From NCBI GenBank assembly GCA_019348445.1, contig JAHWJK010000059.1, forward strand, positions 1 through 9,843: 9,843 bases of DNA, read 5' to 3'. Source of the stretch: Actinomycetota bacterium. GTDB taxonomy: Bacteria; Actinomycetota; CADDZG01; WHSQ01. The translations under genes and the position numbers were made by a program. The notes under the pieces were generated by a model. It saw only the letters and a list, made by a program, of their open reading frames with translations, was not told the origin of the DNA and did not search any database. Position 1 is the stretch's first letter; each line of letters starts with the position of its first letter. Shown here in pieces: positions 1 through 6,120 of this stretch.

Positions 1-120
1 ATGCTCGAGATCCTGTCGCGCATCGAATGCGTTGCCGACGATCTTCGGTGGTTGCCGTTCGGCGGCGCTTACGGCGGAGCGACGACTCTCGTTTCTGAGA
101 TGACCGTCGCCGGCACGTAG
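1..120 (+). CDS. 3' end of an unidentified protein gene (partial)
   Basis: An open + frame enters from the left edge and stops at a TAG (118-120), giving 39 residues that end in ...LVSEMTVAGT. The ATG at position 1 is probably just an internal methionine at the window cut. About 77% of third codon positions are G or C, which fits coding sequence here. I do not recognise the protein. A rival reading is a minus strand frame opening with ATG at 132, three bases after the uppP stop, and open to the window edge. It has lower third-position GC (about 61%) and an Arg/Ser-rich product typical of a shadow frame, so I prefer the + reading. If that is right, this gene converges on uppP with only 15 bases between stops. 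Confidence 0.4.
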   Translation: MLEILSRIECVADDLRWLPFGGAYGGATTLVSEMTVAGT

Positions 121-135
121 TGCCTCGACCATGAC

Positions 136-942
136 CTAAACCACGACGTAGAAGAAGATGCCCGCGATCACGCAGTACGCGGCGAACGGGTACAGCGTGT
201 TGCGACGCAGGTAGCGGATCAGCCCCCAGATCGCGACGTACGAGAAGACCAGAGACGATACGAAGCCTGCAATGCCGGCCGTGGGCGTGAGCGATGTCCC
301 TCCGAGGTCGGGGATCTTGACGATCGTGGCTCCGAACAGGGCGGGTATCGCGAGGAGAAACGCGAACCGCGCAGAGTCGTCCCGGTTCACCCCGAGGGCC
401 AGACCCGCCGCGATCGTCGAACCGGATCGCGAGATCCCCGGCAGGATCGAGATCGCCTGGGCGCTGCCGACGACGAGCGCGTCGGGTATGCGCAGATCGT
501 CGAGCGTCCGCAGCGATGAGCCCGCCGAGGCGGTCCTACGCTGGTGGTACCGGAGGACGAGCTCTGCCGCGACCAGGATCACCGCGGTCGCGAGGAGCTG
601 GACGGCGGTCGGACGAGGCTGCTCGAACGACCTCTCGAAGTAGTCACCCAGGAGGACGCCCGCAAGCCCTGCGGGGATCGTGCCGATGGCGAGCAGCGCC
701 CCCAGCCGCCGCGCGTCCCGGTCGCCCGATGCGACGCCCCTCCCGAGGTCGATCAGGTCTCCGCTGAAATAGACGATGAGGGCGGCCAGCGAGGCGGTAT
801 GGAGGAGCACGTCGAAGGCGAGGCCGGGGCGGTCCCACCCGAGAGCAGCCGGAACCAGGACGAGATGTCCCGACGACGAGATCGGGATGAATTCGGTGAG
901 CCCCTGAACGGCGCCGAGGACGGCGGCTTGAAAGGCTGGCAC
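136..942 (-). CDS. uppP: Undecaprenyl-diphosphate phosphatase (UppP/BacA)
   Basis: Integral membrane enzyme that dephosphorylates undecaprenyl diphosphate, recycling the lipid carrier for peptidoglycan and other wall polymers; extra copies give bacitracin resistance. The product is 268 aa from the chosen GTG at 942, the usual family length. The N-terminal signature GAVQGLTEFIPISSSGHL (residues 11-28) contains the conserved glutamate (E17) and the SSSGH segment. The second signature PGISRSG (168-174) supplies the conserved arginine (R172). Several hydrophobic helices fill the rest. The frame stays open to a TTG at 990, but that would add 16 residues that look unlike the family's usual N-terminus. 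A TATGCT hexamer at 951-956 (minus strand) lies just upstream of GTG 942 and there is no clear Shine-Dalgarno, so the message may be leaderless. Divergent from the secreted-protein gene at 1034. Confidence 0.95.
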   Translation of the reverse strand: MPAFQAAVLGAVQGLTEFIPISSSGHLVLVPAALGWDRPGLAFDVLLHTASLAALIVYFSGDLIDLGRGVASGDRDARRLGALLAIGTIPAGLAGVLLGDYFERSFEQPRPTAVQLLATAVILVAAELVLRYHQRRTASAGSSLRTLDDLRIPDALVVGSAQAISILPGISRSGSTIAAGLALGVNRDDSARFAFLLAIPALFGATIVKIPDLGGTSLTPTAGIAGFVSSLVFSYVAIWGLIRYLRRNTLYPFAAYCVIAGIFFYVVV

Positions 943-1022
943 GGCCCGGGAGCATATGCGGCCGTCTGGGAGATGCAGGAATCCGAGCAAACGAGGCGAA
1001 TGTGCCGCTTACCACCACCCTT

Positions 1023-1028
1023 AGGAGG
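1023..1028 (+). promoter_or_regulatory. Strong Shine-Dalgarno for the secreted protein
   Basis: AGGAGG five bases before the ATG at 1034. It fixes the start of the 225-residue secreted protein. Confidence 0.85.
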
Positions 1029-1033
1029 AAACG

Positions 1034-1711
1034 ATGAGGAGAACTTGTCTACGCGCCGCGTTGGTTGTGTCGATCGTCGGCGTGCTGTCGCTGGGTCCCA
1101 TCGCCCACGCGGGCGACTTCACCCCCACGATGACGTTCAAGCTGTCCGACACGCGCGTCAAGGCGAATCCGCAGATCACGATCACCGTGGAGCAGGACAA
1201 CAACGAGGAAGAGCTCGCCACCGTGACGCTCAAGATCCCTCGCGGTTTCAAGCTCCCGCCCGACGCGAAGGTCCCGAACAACGACCAACTCGGCTCCGGC
1301 ACGATCAACATCCACGCCGGCCCAGGCTGTCGTCCCGGCGGTATCCCCGATGCCGACGCGCCGATCACGGCTCCGGCAACGCTGAAGGAAGCGGACCGTA
1401 CGGACGAACAGCAGGACGCGGGCGTCTACGCCGTCTGGGTGCTCGATATCTCCGGCGTCACCAAAGTCCCCCTCGTCATTACGGGCTCCAAGGCCGTCGG
1501 GTGGACGCTGGTCGGCGAGATCGCGCCGAACGACAACACGTGCCCTCCGTTCTCGTTCGAGCTCAAGGTGAACTCCCAGAGCACGTCGGGTGTCCCGATC
1601 CTCAAGAACCCCCGGAAGCCCGGCAAGAAGGTCTTCAAGGGGCTGTTCACGAGCGCCGACTCGCCGGCCACCTACCTGCAGAAGAGCGTTATCAGGATCA
1701 CGGCGAGCTAA
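1034..1711 (+). CDS. Secreted protein of unknown function
   Basis: A 225-aa product with a clear Sec signal peptide: a positively charged start (MRRTCLR), a hydrophobic core at about residues 8-21, and a likely signal peptidase I site after IAHA (26/27). The mature part has no second membrane segment and no lipobox cysteine, so it should be exported and soluble or wall-associated. It is rich in alternating beta-type segments (for example TFKLSDTRVKANPQITITVE and ATVTLKIPRGFKL). Two cysteines in the mature part (C99 in GPGC, C170 in DNTCPPF) could form a disulfide. The composition suggests an immunoglobulin-like or other beta-sandwich domain, but I cannot name the family. I considered DUF1775/YcnI for the export and beta-rich character, but its landmark residues are not visible. 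The gene appears monocistronic: a strong Shine-Dalgarno precedes it and a terminator follows. Confidence 0.85.
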   Translation: MRRTCLRAALVVSIVGVLSLGPIAHAGDFTPTMTFKLSDTRVKANPQITITVEQDNNEEELATVTLKIPRGFKLPPDAKVPNNDQLGSGTINIHAGPGCRPGGIPDADAPITAPATLKEADRTDEQQDAGVYAVWVLDISGVTKVPLVITGSKAVGWTLVGEIAPNDNTCPPFSFELKVNSQSTSGVPILKNPRKPGKKVFKGLFTSADSPATYLQKSVIRITAS

Positions 1712-1728
1712 GCACGTCTCCGGATCTC

Positions 1729-1757
1729 AAAAGGCCCCGGGTCACCGGGGCCTTTTT
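1729..1757. terminator. Bidirectional intrinsic terminator between convergent genes
   Basis: A perfect 12-bp inverted repeat, AAAAGGCCCCGG (1729-1740) and CCGGGGCCTTTT (1745-1756), around a GTCA loop. It has a T run at the end on the + strand (1753-1757) and, through the A run, on the minus strand as well. It sits 17 bases after the secreted-protein stop and directly against the fmdB stop codon (1758-1760), so it can end both transcripts. Confidence 0.9.
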
Positions 1758-2069
1758 CTATGCCGATTTTTCCGACGATGAGGAAGAACTCTTCGACTCG
1801 CCTGACGACTTCGTCTCCCCCGAGGGCTTGCTCTCGCTCTTCGTGCCACTCGAGGTGGAGTCGCCTTTGGACGATGACGAGGAGTCGGCCTTCTTCTTCG
1901 AGTCGGTGGCGTAGAACCCAGAGCCCTTGAAGACGATCCCGACGGGGGAGTAGAGCTTTCGCAGCCGTCCACCGCAATGGGGACATTCTTCGAGCGGCGG
2001 ATCGGTGAAGCTCTGTCGAGCCTCCGTGCGCTCGCCGCACGCCGTGCACGCATATTCGTAGGTGGGCAT
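1758..2069 (-). CDS. fmdB: FmdB-family zinc-ribbon protein with Ser-rich tail
   Basis: A 103-aa protein beginning MPTYEYACTACG, the standard opening of the FmdB/CxxC_CxxC_SSSS family. Four cysteines in two CxxC knuckles (C8/C11 and C29/C32) should bind one zinc. The ribbon ends with the typical SPVGIVFKGSGFYATD segment (41-56). Family members are often annotated as putative regulatory proteins, but their molecular role is poorly defined. The C-terminal tail, about residues 57-103, is low-complexity: it is dominated by Ser with Lys, Glu and Gly, and is almost certainly disordered. Ser-rich tails are common in this family, though this one is long. The ATG at 2069 is preceded by a weak GGGAAG. 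The gene is divergent from the diguanylate cyclase and convergent with the secreted protein. In actinobacteria I recall fmdB lying near galU and related genes, as here. Confidence 0.9.
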   Translation of the reverse strand: MPTYEYACTACGERTEARQSFTDPPLEECPHCGGRLRKLYSPVGIVFKGSGFYATDSKKKADSSSSSKGDSTSSGTKSESKPSGETKSSGESKSSSSSSEKSA

Positions 2070-2110
2070 GCGGCCATCTTCCCATCCGCCCGCTCGGGCA
2101 CGGTCGTGAG

Positions 2111-2137
2111 TAAAGTCGAGGCGCAGCTTGCCGAAAA
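2111..2137 (+). promoter_or_regulatory. Predicted sigma-28 (FliA/SigD/WhiG-class) promoter
   Basis: The -35 element TAAAGTCG (2111-2118) and the -10 element GCCGAAAA (2130-2137) are separated by exactly 11 bases. This matches the sigma-28 consensus TAAAGTTT-N11-GCCGATAA at 13 of 16 positions, or TAAA-N15-GCCGATAA at 11 of 12. Transcription would start near 2144, about 60 bases before the diguanylate cyclase ATG. The site lies in the fmdB/diguanylate cyclase intergenic region and points toward the latter. No convincing housekeeping -35/-10 pair was seen there. Prediction from pattern only. Confidence 0.55.
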
Positions 2138-2194
2138 TGTCTAGATAGGTCCTCGTGGACCCGCGTTTAGGCGCGCGCGGTGGCGAGGAGCTGT

Positions 2195-2204
2195 AGGGGA
2201 GTGG
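2195..2204 (+). promoter_or_regulatory. Shine-Dalgarno of the diguanylate cyclase
   Basis: AGGGGAGTGG immediately before ATG 2206, with a GGGGAG core at 2196-2201. It supports this start over alternatives further in. Confidence 0.6.
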
Positions 2205-2205
2205 A

Positions 2206-4212
2206 ATGTCGCTTCAGCAGAGGCTGACGCTGTTCTTCGTACTGATCGTCATCCTGCCTCTCGCCGCGGCCGGATTCGTCGTCCAGCGTGTCATCGGTGA
2301 CGAGATCGGCGAACGGGCGATCATCTCGCTGCGTCCGGCTCTCGATGCGACCGTGTCGATCTACAACGCACGATTCGATGTCCTCGATCGTCGCGTCAGG
2401 AGCGCGGTCGCGGACGACACGTTCCCGCGTCTTCTCAGAGACAAGGACCGGGCAGGTCTGGATGCGTATCTCTCTCGACAACTCGCGGATACCGCGGACG
2501 TCGACTTCCTGATGGTCGTCGACGGGGGCCGGGTCGTCGGCTCCGCGGCTAATCCCGCCAACTTCGTCCAGGGTTTCGAGGTGCCTTCGATGGCGCAGAT
2601 AGCGCGCGCTCAGCCCGGTGCCGGAAGAGGCTTCACGCGGACGCCGGCTATCGCGGTCCGGATCGCGGGGGTCGGAACCGTCGGGAGCCTCATCGGAGGC
2701 TTCTGGATCGACGAGCGCCTCTTGACTCTCAGCGGCACTGATTCGGCGACGGACCTCTCGGTGGTCGCGGACGGAACCGTTATCGCGTCGACGGCGGCTG
2801 TCAGGTCGCCCGTCGGCATGGACGTGGATTTCACCGACGACTTCACCGCGACGCTCGATGAACGAGTCAAGGCTGCGGCCACCGAGCTCGAGAACGGGGT
2901 TGGGATCGTCGCGTCGACACCGGCAGCGCCGTTCGAGGCATCGTCTCGCCGTGTACTCACGTCGTTGTTAGTGCTCCTGGGACTGGCGCTGCTCGGAACC
3001 ACCGCGCTCGCGTACCTTCTGGCTCGATTGATCAGTCAGCCTCTCGAGGAACTTGCACAAGGCGCGGCCGCGATCGCAGAGGGGAAGTTCGATCACAGGA
3101 TCCCGGTCCGCTCCCGAGACGAAGTCGGCCAGCTCGCGCTCGCGTTCAACGACATGACCGCGCGCTTGCACGACACGGTGGGACAGTTGTCTCACTCGCG
3201 CGACCAGTTGCAGCGAGCCGTCCGCCGCGTCGGCGACACTTTGCGCGCGACGCACGACATGAAGCAGATGCTCGAGTCGGTGGTCAACACGGCGGCGGAC
3301 GCACTCGAAGCCGACGTCGCGATCCTGTGGAGCTTCACGCCCACTCGTGACGAGCTCTACGGTTCGATCGCGCGCGGTATCGATATCGATGCGCTGCCGC
3401 GGCTCGGCATCGCCGAAGGAGTCGTTGGTTTCGTCGCCGAGCGCGCCTCTTCGATCGTGATCCCGCCGCCGCACGGGACGCAGGGGTTGCCACGGCCGGC
3501 ACGCCACGAGCCGTCGTTCCCGGTCGCTCTCGTCACGCCGTTGTACAGCCAGGATCGGATGGTCGCCGTACTCGCGCTCTACCGGACGGACCCACGGAAG
3601 CACTTCGGCGACGAAGACGTGGAGATGGTGAACTTCCTCGCGGAACAGTGCGGGGTCGCGATCGAAAACGTCCTTCTGCACGAAGAAGCGCAGCGGTTGT
3701 CACTCACCGATGGCCTAACGGGGACCTGGAACCGTCGCTTCCTGCAGATGCAATTCCGTCAGGTCCTCGCGACCGCGACTCGCTTCGACCGGCCCTTCAG
3801 CATCCTGATGCTCGACCTGGACAACTTCAAACAGATCAACGACACGTTCGGTCACCAGAAAGGTGACGAGATCCTCATCGAATTCTCGAGACGCGTGAAG
3901 CTCGCTCTTCGTGAGGTCGACACGTTCGCGCGTTACGGAGGCGAAGAGTTCATCAGTCTGCTTGCGGAAACCGACGTGGATGGAGCGATCACTACGGCAG
4001 AGAAGATCCGCGACGCGATCCGCAGCGAGCCGTTCGGGGAGACTCCCGAGCGTCATGTGTCGTTGACGGTCTCGATCGGAGTCGCGTCGTACCCACAGCA
4101 CGGTGAGACGTACGCTGCGCTGGTGGAATCCGCAGACCAGGCCATGTACAGGGCGAAGCAGCTCGGCCGAGACCGGGTAGCGGTTGCAGAGAAGCTGAAA
4201 CTCGTTCGCTGA
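2206..4212 (+). CDS. Membrane sensor diguanylate cyclase (Cache-like, HAMP, GAF, GGDEF)
   Basis: A 668-aa enzyme predicted to condense two GTP into cyclic di-GMP at the inner face of the membrane. Order of parts: transmembrane helix 1 (about 7-27); an extracytoplasmic sensory region of about 220 residues that looks Cache-like; helix 2 (about 249-275); HAMP (276-328, starting ISQPLEEL); a linking coiled coil; GAF (about 350-495); and GGDEF (about 498-664). The catalytic domain looks active: DGLTGTWNRR at its start, LDLDNFKQINDTFGH with metal-binding D537 region, and the signature RYGGEEF (576-582). An RxxD inhibitory site (R569, D572) sits at the canonical spacing before GGEEF, so feedback inhibition by c-di-GMP is expected. 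No EAL or HD-GYP domain is present. The ligands of the sensory and GAF domains cannot be told. The stop codon overlaps the galU start by one base. Confidence 0.95.
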   Translation: MSLQQRLTLFFVLIVILPLAAAGFVVQRVIGDEIGERAIISLRPALDATVSIYNARFDVLDRRVRSAVADDTFPRLLRDKDRAGLDAYLSRQLADTADVDFLMVVDGGRVVGSAANPANFVQGFEVPSMAQIARAQPGAGRGFTRTPAIAVRIAGVGTVGSLIGGFWIDERLLTLSGTDSATDLSVVADGTVIASTAAVRSPVGMDVDFTDDFTATLDERVKAAATELENGVGIVASTPAAPFEASSRRVLTSLLVLLGLALLGTTALAYLLARLISQPLEELAQGAAAIAEGKFDHRIPVRSRDEVGQLALAFNDMTARLHDTVGQLSHSRDQLQRAVRRVGDTLRATHDMKQMLESVVNTAADALEADVAILWSFTPTRDELYGSIARGIDIDALPRLGIAEGVVGFVAERASSIVIPPPHGTQGLPRPARHEPSFPVALVTPLYSQDRMVAVLALYRTDPRKHFGDEDVEMVNFLAEQCGVAIENVLLHEEAQRLSLTDGLTGTWNRRFLQMQFRQVLATATRFDRPFSILMLDLDNFKQINDTFGHQKGDEILIEFSRRVKLALREVDTFARYGGEEFISLLAETDVDGAITTAEKIRDAIRSEPFGETPERHVSLTVSIGVASYPQHGETYAALVESADQAMYRAKQLGRDRVAVAEKLKLVR

Positions 4213-5093
4213 TGAAGGTCCGCACGGCGGTGTTGCCCGCGGCGGGGCTCGGCACGCGTTTCTTGCCTGCGACGAAATCGCAGCCGAAAGAGATGATCCC
4301 GGTGATCGACAAGCCGGCGATCCAGTACGCGGTCGAGGAGGCGGTGCGCGCAGGAGTAGAGGACATCCTCATCGTGACGAGCCGGGGGAAGGTGACCGTC
4401 GAGGACCACTTCGATCGGTCGCTGGAGCTCGAGCACCACCTCGAGAAAGCGGGCAAGACCGAGTACCTCGAGCAGGTCCGCGCCGTCGCCGATCTCGCCG
4501 AGTTCCACTACGTCAGGCAGAAGGAGCCACGCGGGTTCGGACATGCCGTCCTCGTAGCCAAGAAGCACGTCGGGACGGATCCGTTCTACGTGCTCGTCCC
4601 GGACGAGATCGTGCCGGAGCCTCGCCTGGACGAAGCGTCTTTACTCGACAAGTTGGCGGAGATCTACGAGCGTGAGGGTGCGAGCGCGATCGCCGTCGTG
4701 GAGGTCCCGGATGAGGACGTGAGCGCTTACGGCATCGTGGCGACCGACGACGTCGTGGAAAACGTCGGACGCATCCGGTCGATGGTCGAGAAGCCACCCG
4801 TAAGAGAAGCCCCGTCGCGCCTCGCCGCGCGCGGTCGTTACTTGTTCACGCCGGAGATCTTCGATGCGCTCGAGAAAACGTCCGAGGGTGTGGGTGGTGA
4901 GATCCAGCTGACCGACGCTATCAACGAAGTGGCCGAGCAAGGCGCGGTCTACGCGTACATCCACGATGGTCCGATCTTCGACGTCGGAAAGACACTCGAT
5001 TATCTGCGGACCACCGTGGAACTGGCGCTTCGGCGCGACGACCTCTCCGGCCCGTTCCGAGACTTCCTCCGCGAGGCGCTCGAACGTGGCTGA
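4212..5093 (+). CDS. galU: UTP-glucose-1-phosphate uridylyltransferase
   Basis: Cytosolic nucleotidyltransferase that makes UDP-glucose from UTP and glucose-1-phosphate, the donor for glycolipids, wall and capsular polysaccharides. The 293-aa length is normal. The nucleotide-binding loop is VLPAAGLGTRFLPATK (7-22). QKEPRGFGHAV (103-113), VPDEIV with D131, MVEKP (190-194), the GRYLFTPEIF segment, GGEIQLTDAI, and a C-terminal VGKTLDYLRTTVELAL are all GalU landmarks. The gene starts inside the diguanylate cyclase stop (TGATGA arrangement, 4210-4214), so the two are very likely co-transcribed and translationally coupled. At its 3' end it overlaps the moaC start by eight bases. RmlA-type thymidylyltransferases are related, but the motif set favours GalU. 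Confidence 0.95.
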   Translation: MKVRTAVLPAAGLGTRFLPATKSQPKEMIPVIDKPAIQYAVEEAVRAGVEDILIVTSRGKVTVEDHFDRSLELEHHLEKAGKTEYLEQVRAVADLAEFHYVRQKEPRGFGHAVLVAKKHVGTDPFYVLVPDEIVPEPRLDEASLLDKLAEIYEREGASAIAVVEVPDEDVSAYGIVATDDVVENVGRIRSMVEKPPVREAPSRLAARGRYLFTPEIFDALEKTSEGVGGEIQLTDAINEVAEQGAVYAYIHDGPIFDVGKTLDYLRTTVELALRRDDLSGPFRDFLREALERG

Positions 5094-5547
5094 CCATCCC
5101 GAGTCCAAAGCTCGGATGGTTGACGTTTCCGCGAAGGAGGTGACGGCCCGTGAAGCCGTCGCGTCGGGTCTCGTAGCGATGTCGCCGTCCACGCGGGAGC
5201 TCGTTTCGTCGCGCGCTCTCGACAAGGGGGACGCGCTGGAGGTGGCGCGGATCGCCGGGATCATGGCAGCGAAGAAGACCTCGGAGCTCATCCCCTTGTG
5301 TCATCCGATCGGGATCGATGCGGTGGAGCTCGCGTTCGAGGAGCGAGACGAAGGGATCGGGATAGTTGCGACCGTCCGGACGTCCGACAAAACCGGCGTG
5401 GAGATGGAGGCACTCTCGGCCGTGTCGGTTGCGGCCCTAACGATCTACGACATGGTCAAAGCGACCGAGCGTGGCGTTGAGATCAGAGAAGTGAAGCTGC
5501 TGAAGAAATCCGGCGGGCGCTCGGGAACGTGGACGGCGTCGGGCTAG
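5086..5547 (+). CDS. moaC: Cyclic pyranopterin monophosphate synthase
   Basis: Catalyses the second part of the first step of molybdenum cofactor synthesis, converting the MoaA product to cyclic pyranopterin monophosphate. The 153-aa product has every family landmark: MVDVSAKEVTAREA (11-24), KKTSELIPLCHPIGI (63-77), KTGVEMEALSAVSVAALTIY (102-121), and KSGGRSG near the end (141-147). The likely catalytic residues are K47, D122 and K125, by comparison with E. coli K51, D128 and K131. The GTG at 5086 is chosen because it gives the usual short lead before MVDVS and overlaps the galU stop by eight bases, typical of coupling; an internal ATG at 5116 would begin exactly at MVDVS and is less likely. 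No other Mo-cofactor gene is in the window. The TAG stop shares the tetranucleotide CTAG with the stop of the convergent small gene. Confidence 0.95.
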   Translation: MADHPESKARMVDVSAKEVTAREAVASGLVAMSPSTRELVSSRALDKGDALEVARIAGIMAAKKTSELIPLCHPIGIDAVELAFEERDEGIGIVATVRTSDKTGVEMEALSAVSVAALTIYDMVKATERGVEIREVKLLKKSGGRSGTWTASG

Positions 5548-5708
5548 GACTTACTTTCGTCCTTACGACGCTTGAGGTAAGCGGTCGTGCCGGTGGCTTG
5601 GCTCTCGACCACCTGAACTAGCTCCCACCCCTCTTCTCCCCATTGATTCAGGATCTCCTGGAGCGCATGGGAGATGAGAGGCACGGTCGCGTACTCCCAC
5701 TTCTGCAC
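5544..5708 (-). CDS. Small DUF4177-like protein
   Basis: A 54-aa protein, MQKWEYATVPLISHALQEIL... followed by NQWGEEGWELVQVV and a TTAYLKRRK end. The pattern KWEY-A-x(n)-L-N-x-W-G-x-x-GWELV-V-x(n)-YLKR is that of the short DUF4177-like proteins I recall from actinobacteria, often encoded near RidA-type genes. Function unknown; cytosolic, with no signal or membrane segment. The start is a GTG at 5706-5708 backed by a perfect Shine-Dalgarno (ACCTCCT at 5714-5720 on the + strand, five-base spacing). Its TAG stop overlaps the moaC TAG in one CTAG (5544-5547), leaving no room for a terminator between the convergent genes. Its short length and GTG start make it easy to miss. Confidence 0.85.
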   Translation of the reverse strand: MQKWEYATVPLISHALQEILNQWGEEGWELVQVVESQATGTTAYLKRRKDESKS

Positions 5709-5713
5709 GTCTT

Positions 5714-5720
5714 ACCTCCT
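5714..5720 (-). promoter_or_regulatory. Perfect Shine-Dalgarno deciding the GTG start of the 54-residue gene
   Basis: Read on the minus strand this is AGGAGGT, five bases before the GTG at 5708. It is one of the two strongest ribosome binding sites in the window and the main support for the small gene besides its sequence pattern. Confidence 0.85.
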
Positions 5721-5778
5721 GGTTAGCTGTGGCCTAGATCACCGTCTCGCCGCCGTGGCGCCCGCACCCTACTCCGCA

Positions 5779-6120
5779 GTGGCAACGGTTATCGAACGCT
5801 CCGGTGAAGTCGTCGCACCCATCGTCGGATGGGCGGAAACGCCGGCAACGCGGAGTCGAGGTTTGTTGGGACGATCGGAGCTGGTCTCGTTCGGCGCCTT
5901 TGTCCTCTGCGGTGCCAAGCAGGTTCATACGTTCGGGATGGATCGGCCGATAGACGTCGCGTTGTGCGACAAGGCATGGAACGTTCTTCACGTCGCGCGC
6001 GCTATGCCTCCAAACAGGCTCGGCAAGGTTGTTCTACGTGCTCACTACGCGATCGAAGCAAGGCCTGGGACACTCGACGCGTTGCGGCGCGGTGATCGTC
6101 TCAGGCTGAAGGATCTGTGA
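5779..6120 (+). CDS. DUF192-family protein
   Basis: A 113-aa protein of the DUF192 family, small beta-barrel proteins of unknown function. Landmarks are TRSRGLLGR (24-32), VHTFGMDRPIDVALCD (49-64), PPNRLGK (77-83), and an A-IEARPGTLDALRRGDRL C-terminus. Homologues in other phyla often have a signal peptide; none is seen here from the chosen start. That GTG at 5779 gives ATVIERSGEVV as N-terminus, fitting the family. The frame stays open upstream to 5674, across the start of the divergent 54-residue gene, with another GTG at 5755. No Shine-Dalgarno is visible before either, so a leaderless transcript is possible and the start is uncertain. The 3' end overlaps the convergent flavin reductase by 20 bases. 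Confidence 0.85.
   Translation: MATVIERSGEVVAPIVGWAETPATRSRGLLGRSELVSFGAFVLCGAKQVHTFGMDRPIDVALCDKAWNVLHVARAMPPNRLGKVVLRAHYAIEARPGTLDALRRGDRLRLKDL

Noticed and set aside
943..990. Longer uppP start at TTG 990
   Set aside because: It adds 16 residues before the standard family N-terminus; GTG 942 gives the typical length.
544..1914. A 456-codon open frame on the + strand
   Set aside because: It runs antisense across uppP, out of frame through the secreted-protein gene and antisense into fmdB. The product is Arg/Gly/Asp-rich with no motif, and all three overlapped genes are well supported, so it is a shadow of high GC content.
4966..5085. Forty extra codons upstream of moaC in frame
   Set aside because: They lie inside galU and read as an Arg/Ser-rich shadow; the family begins just before MVDVS, matching GTG 5086.
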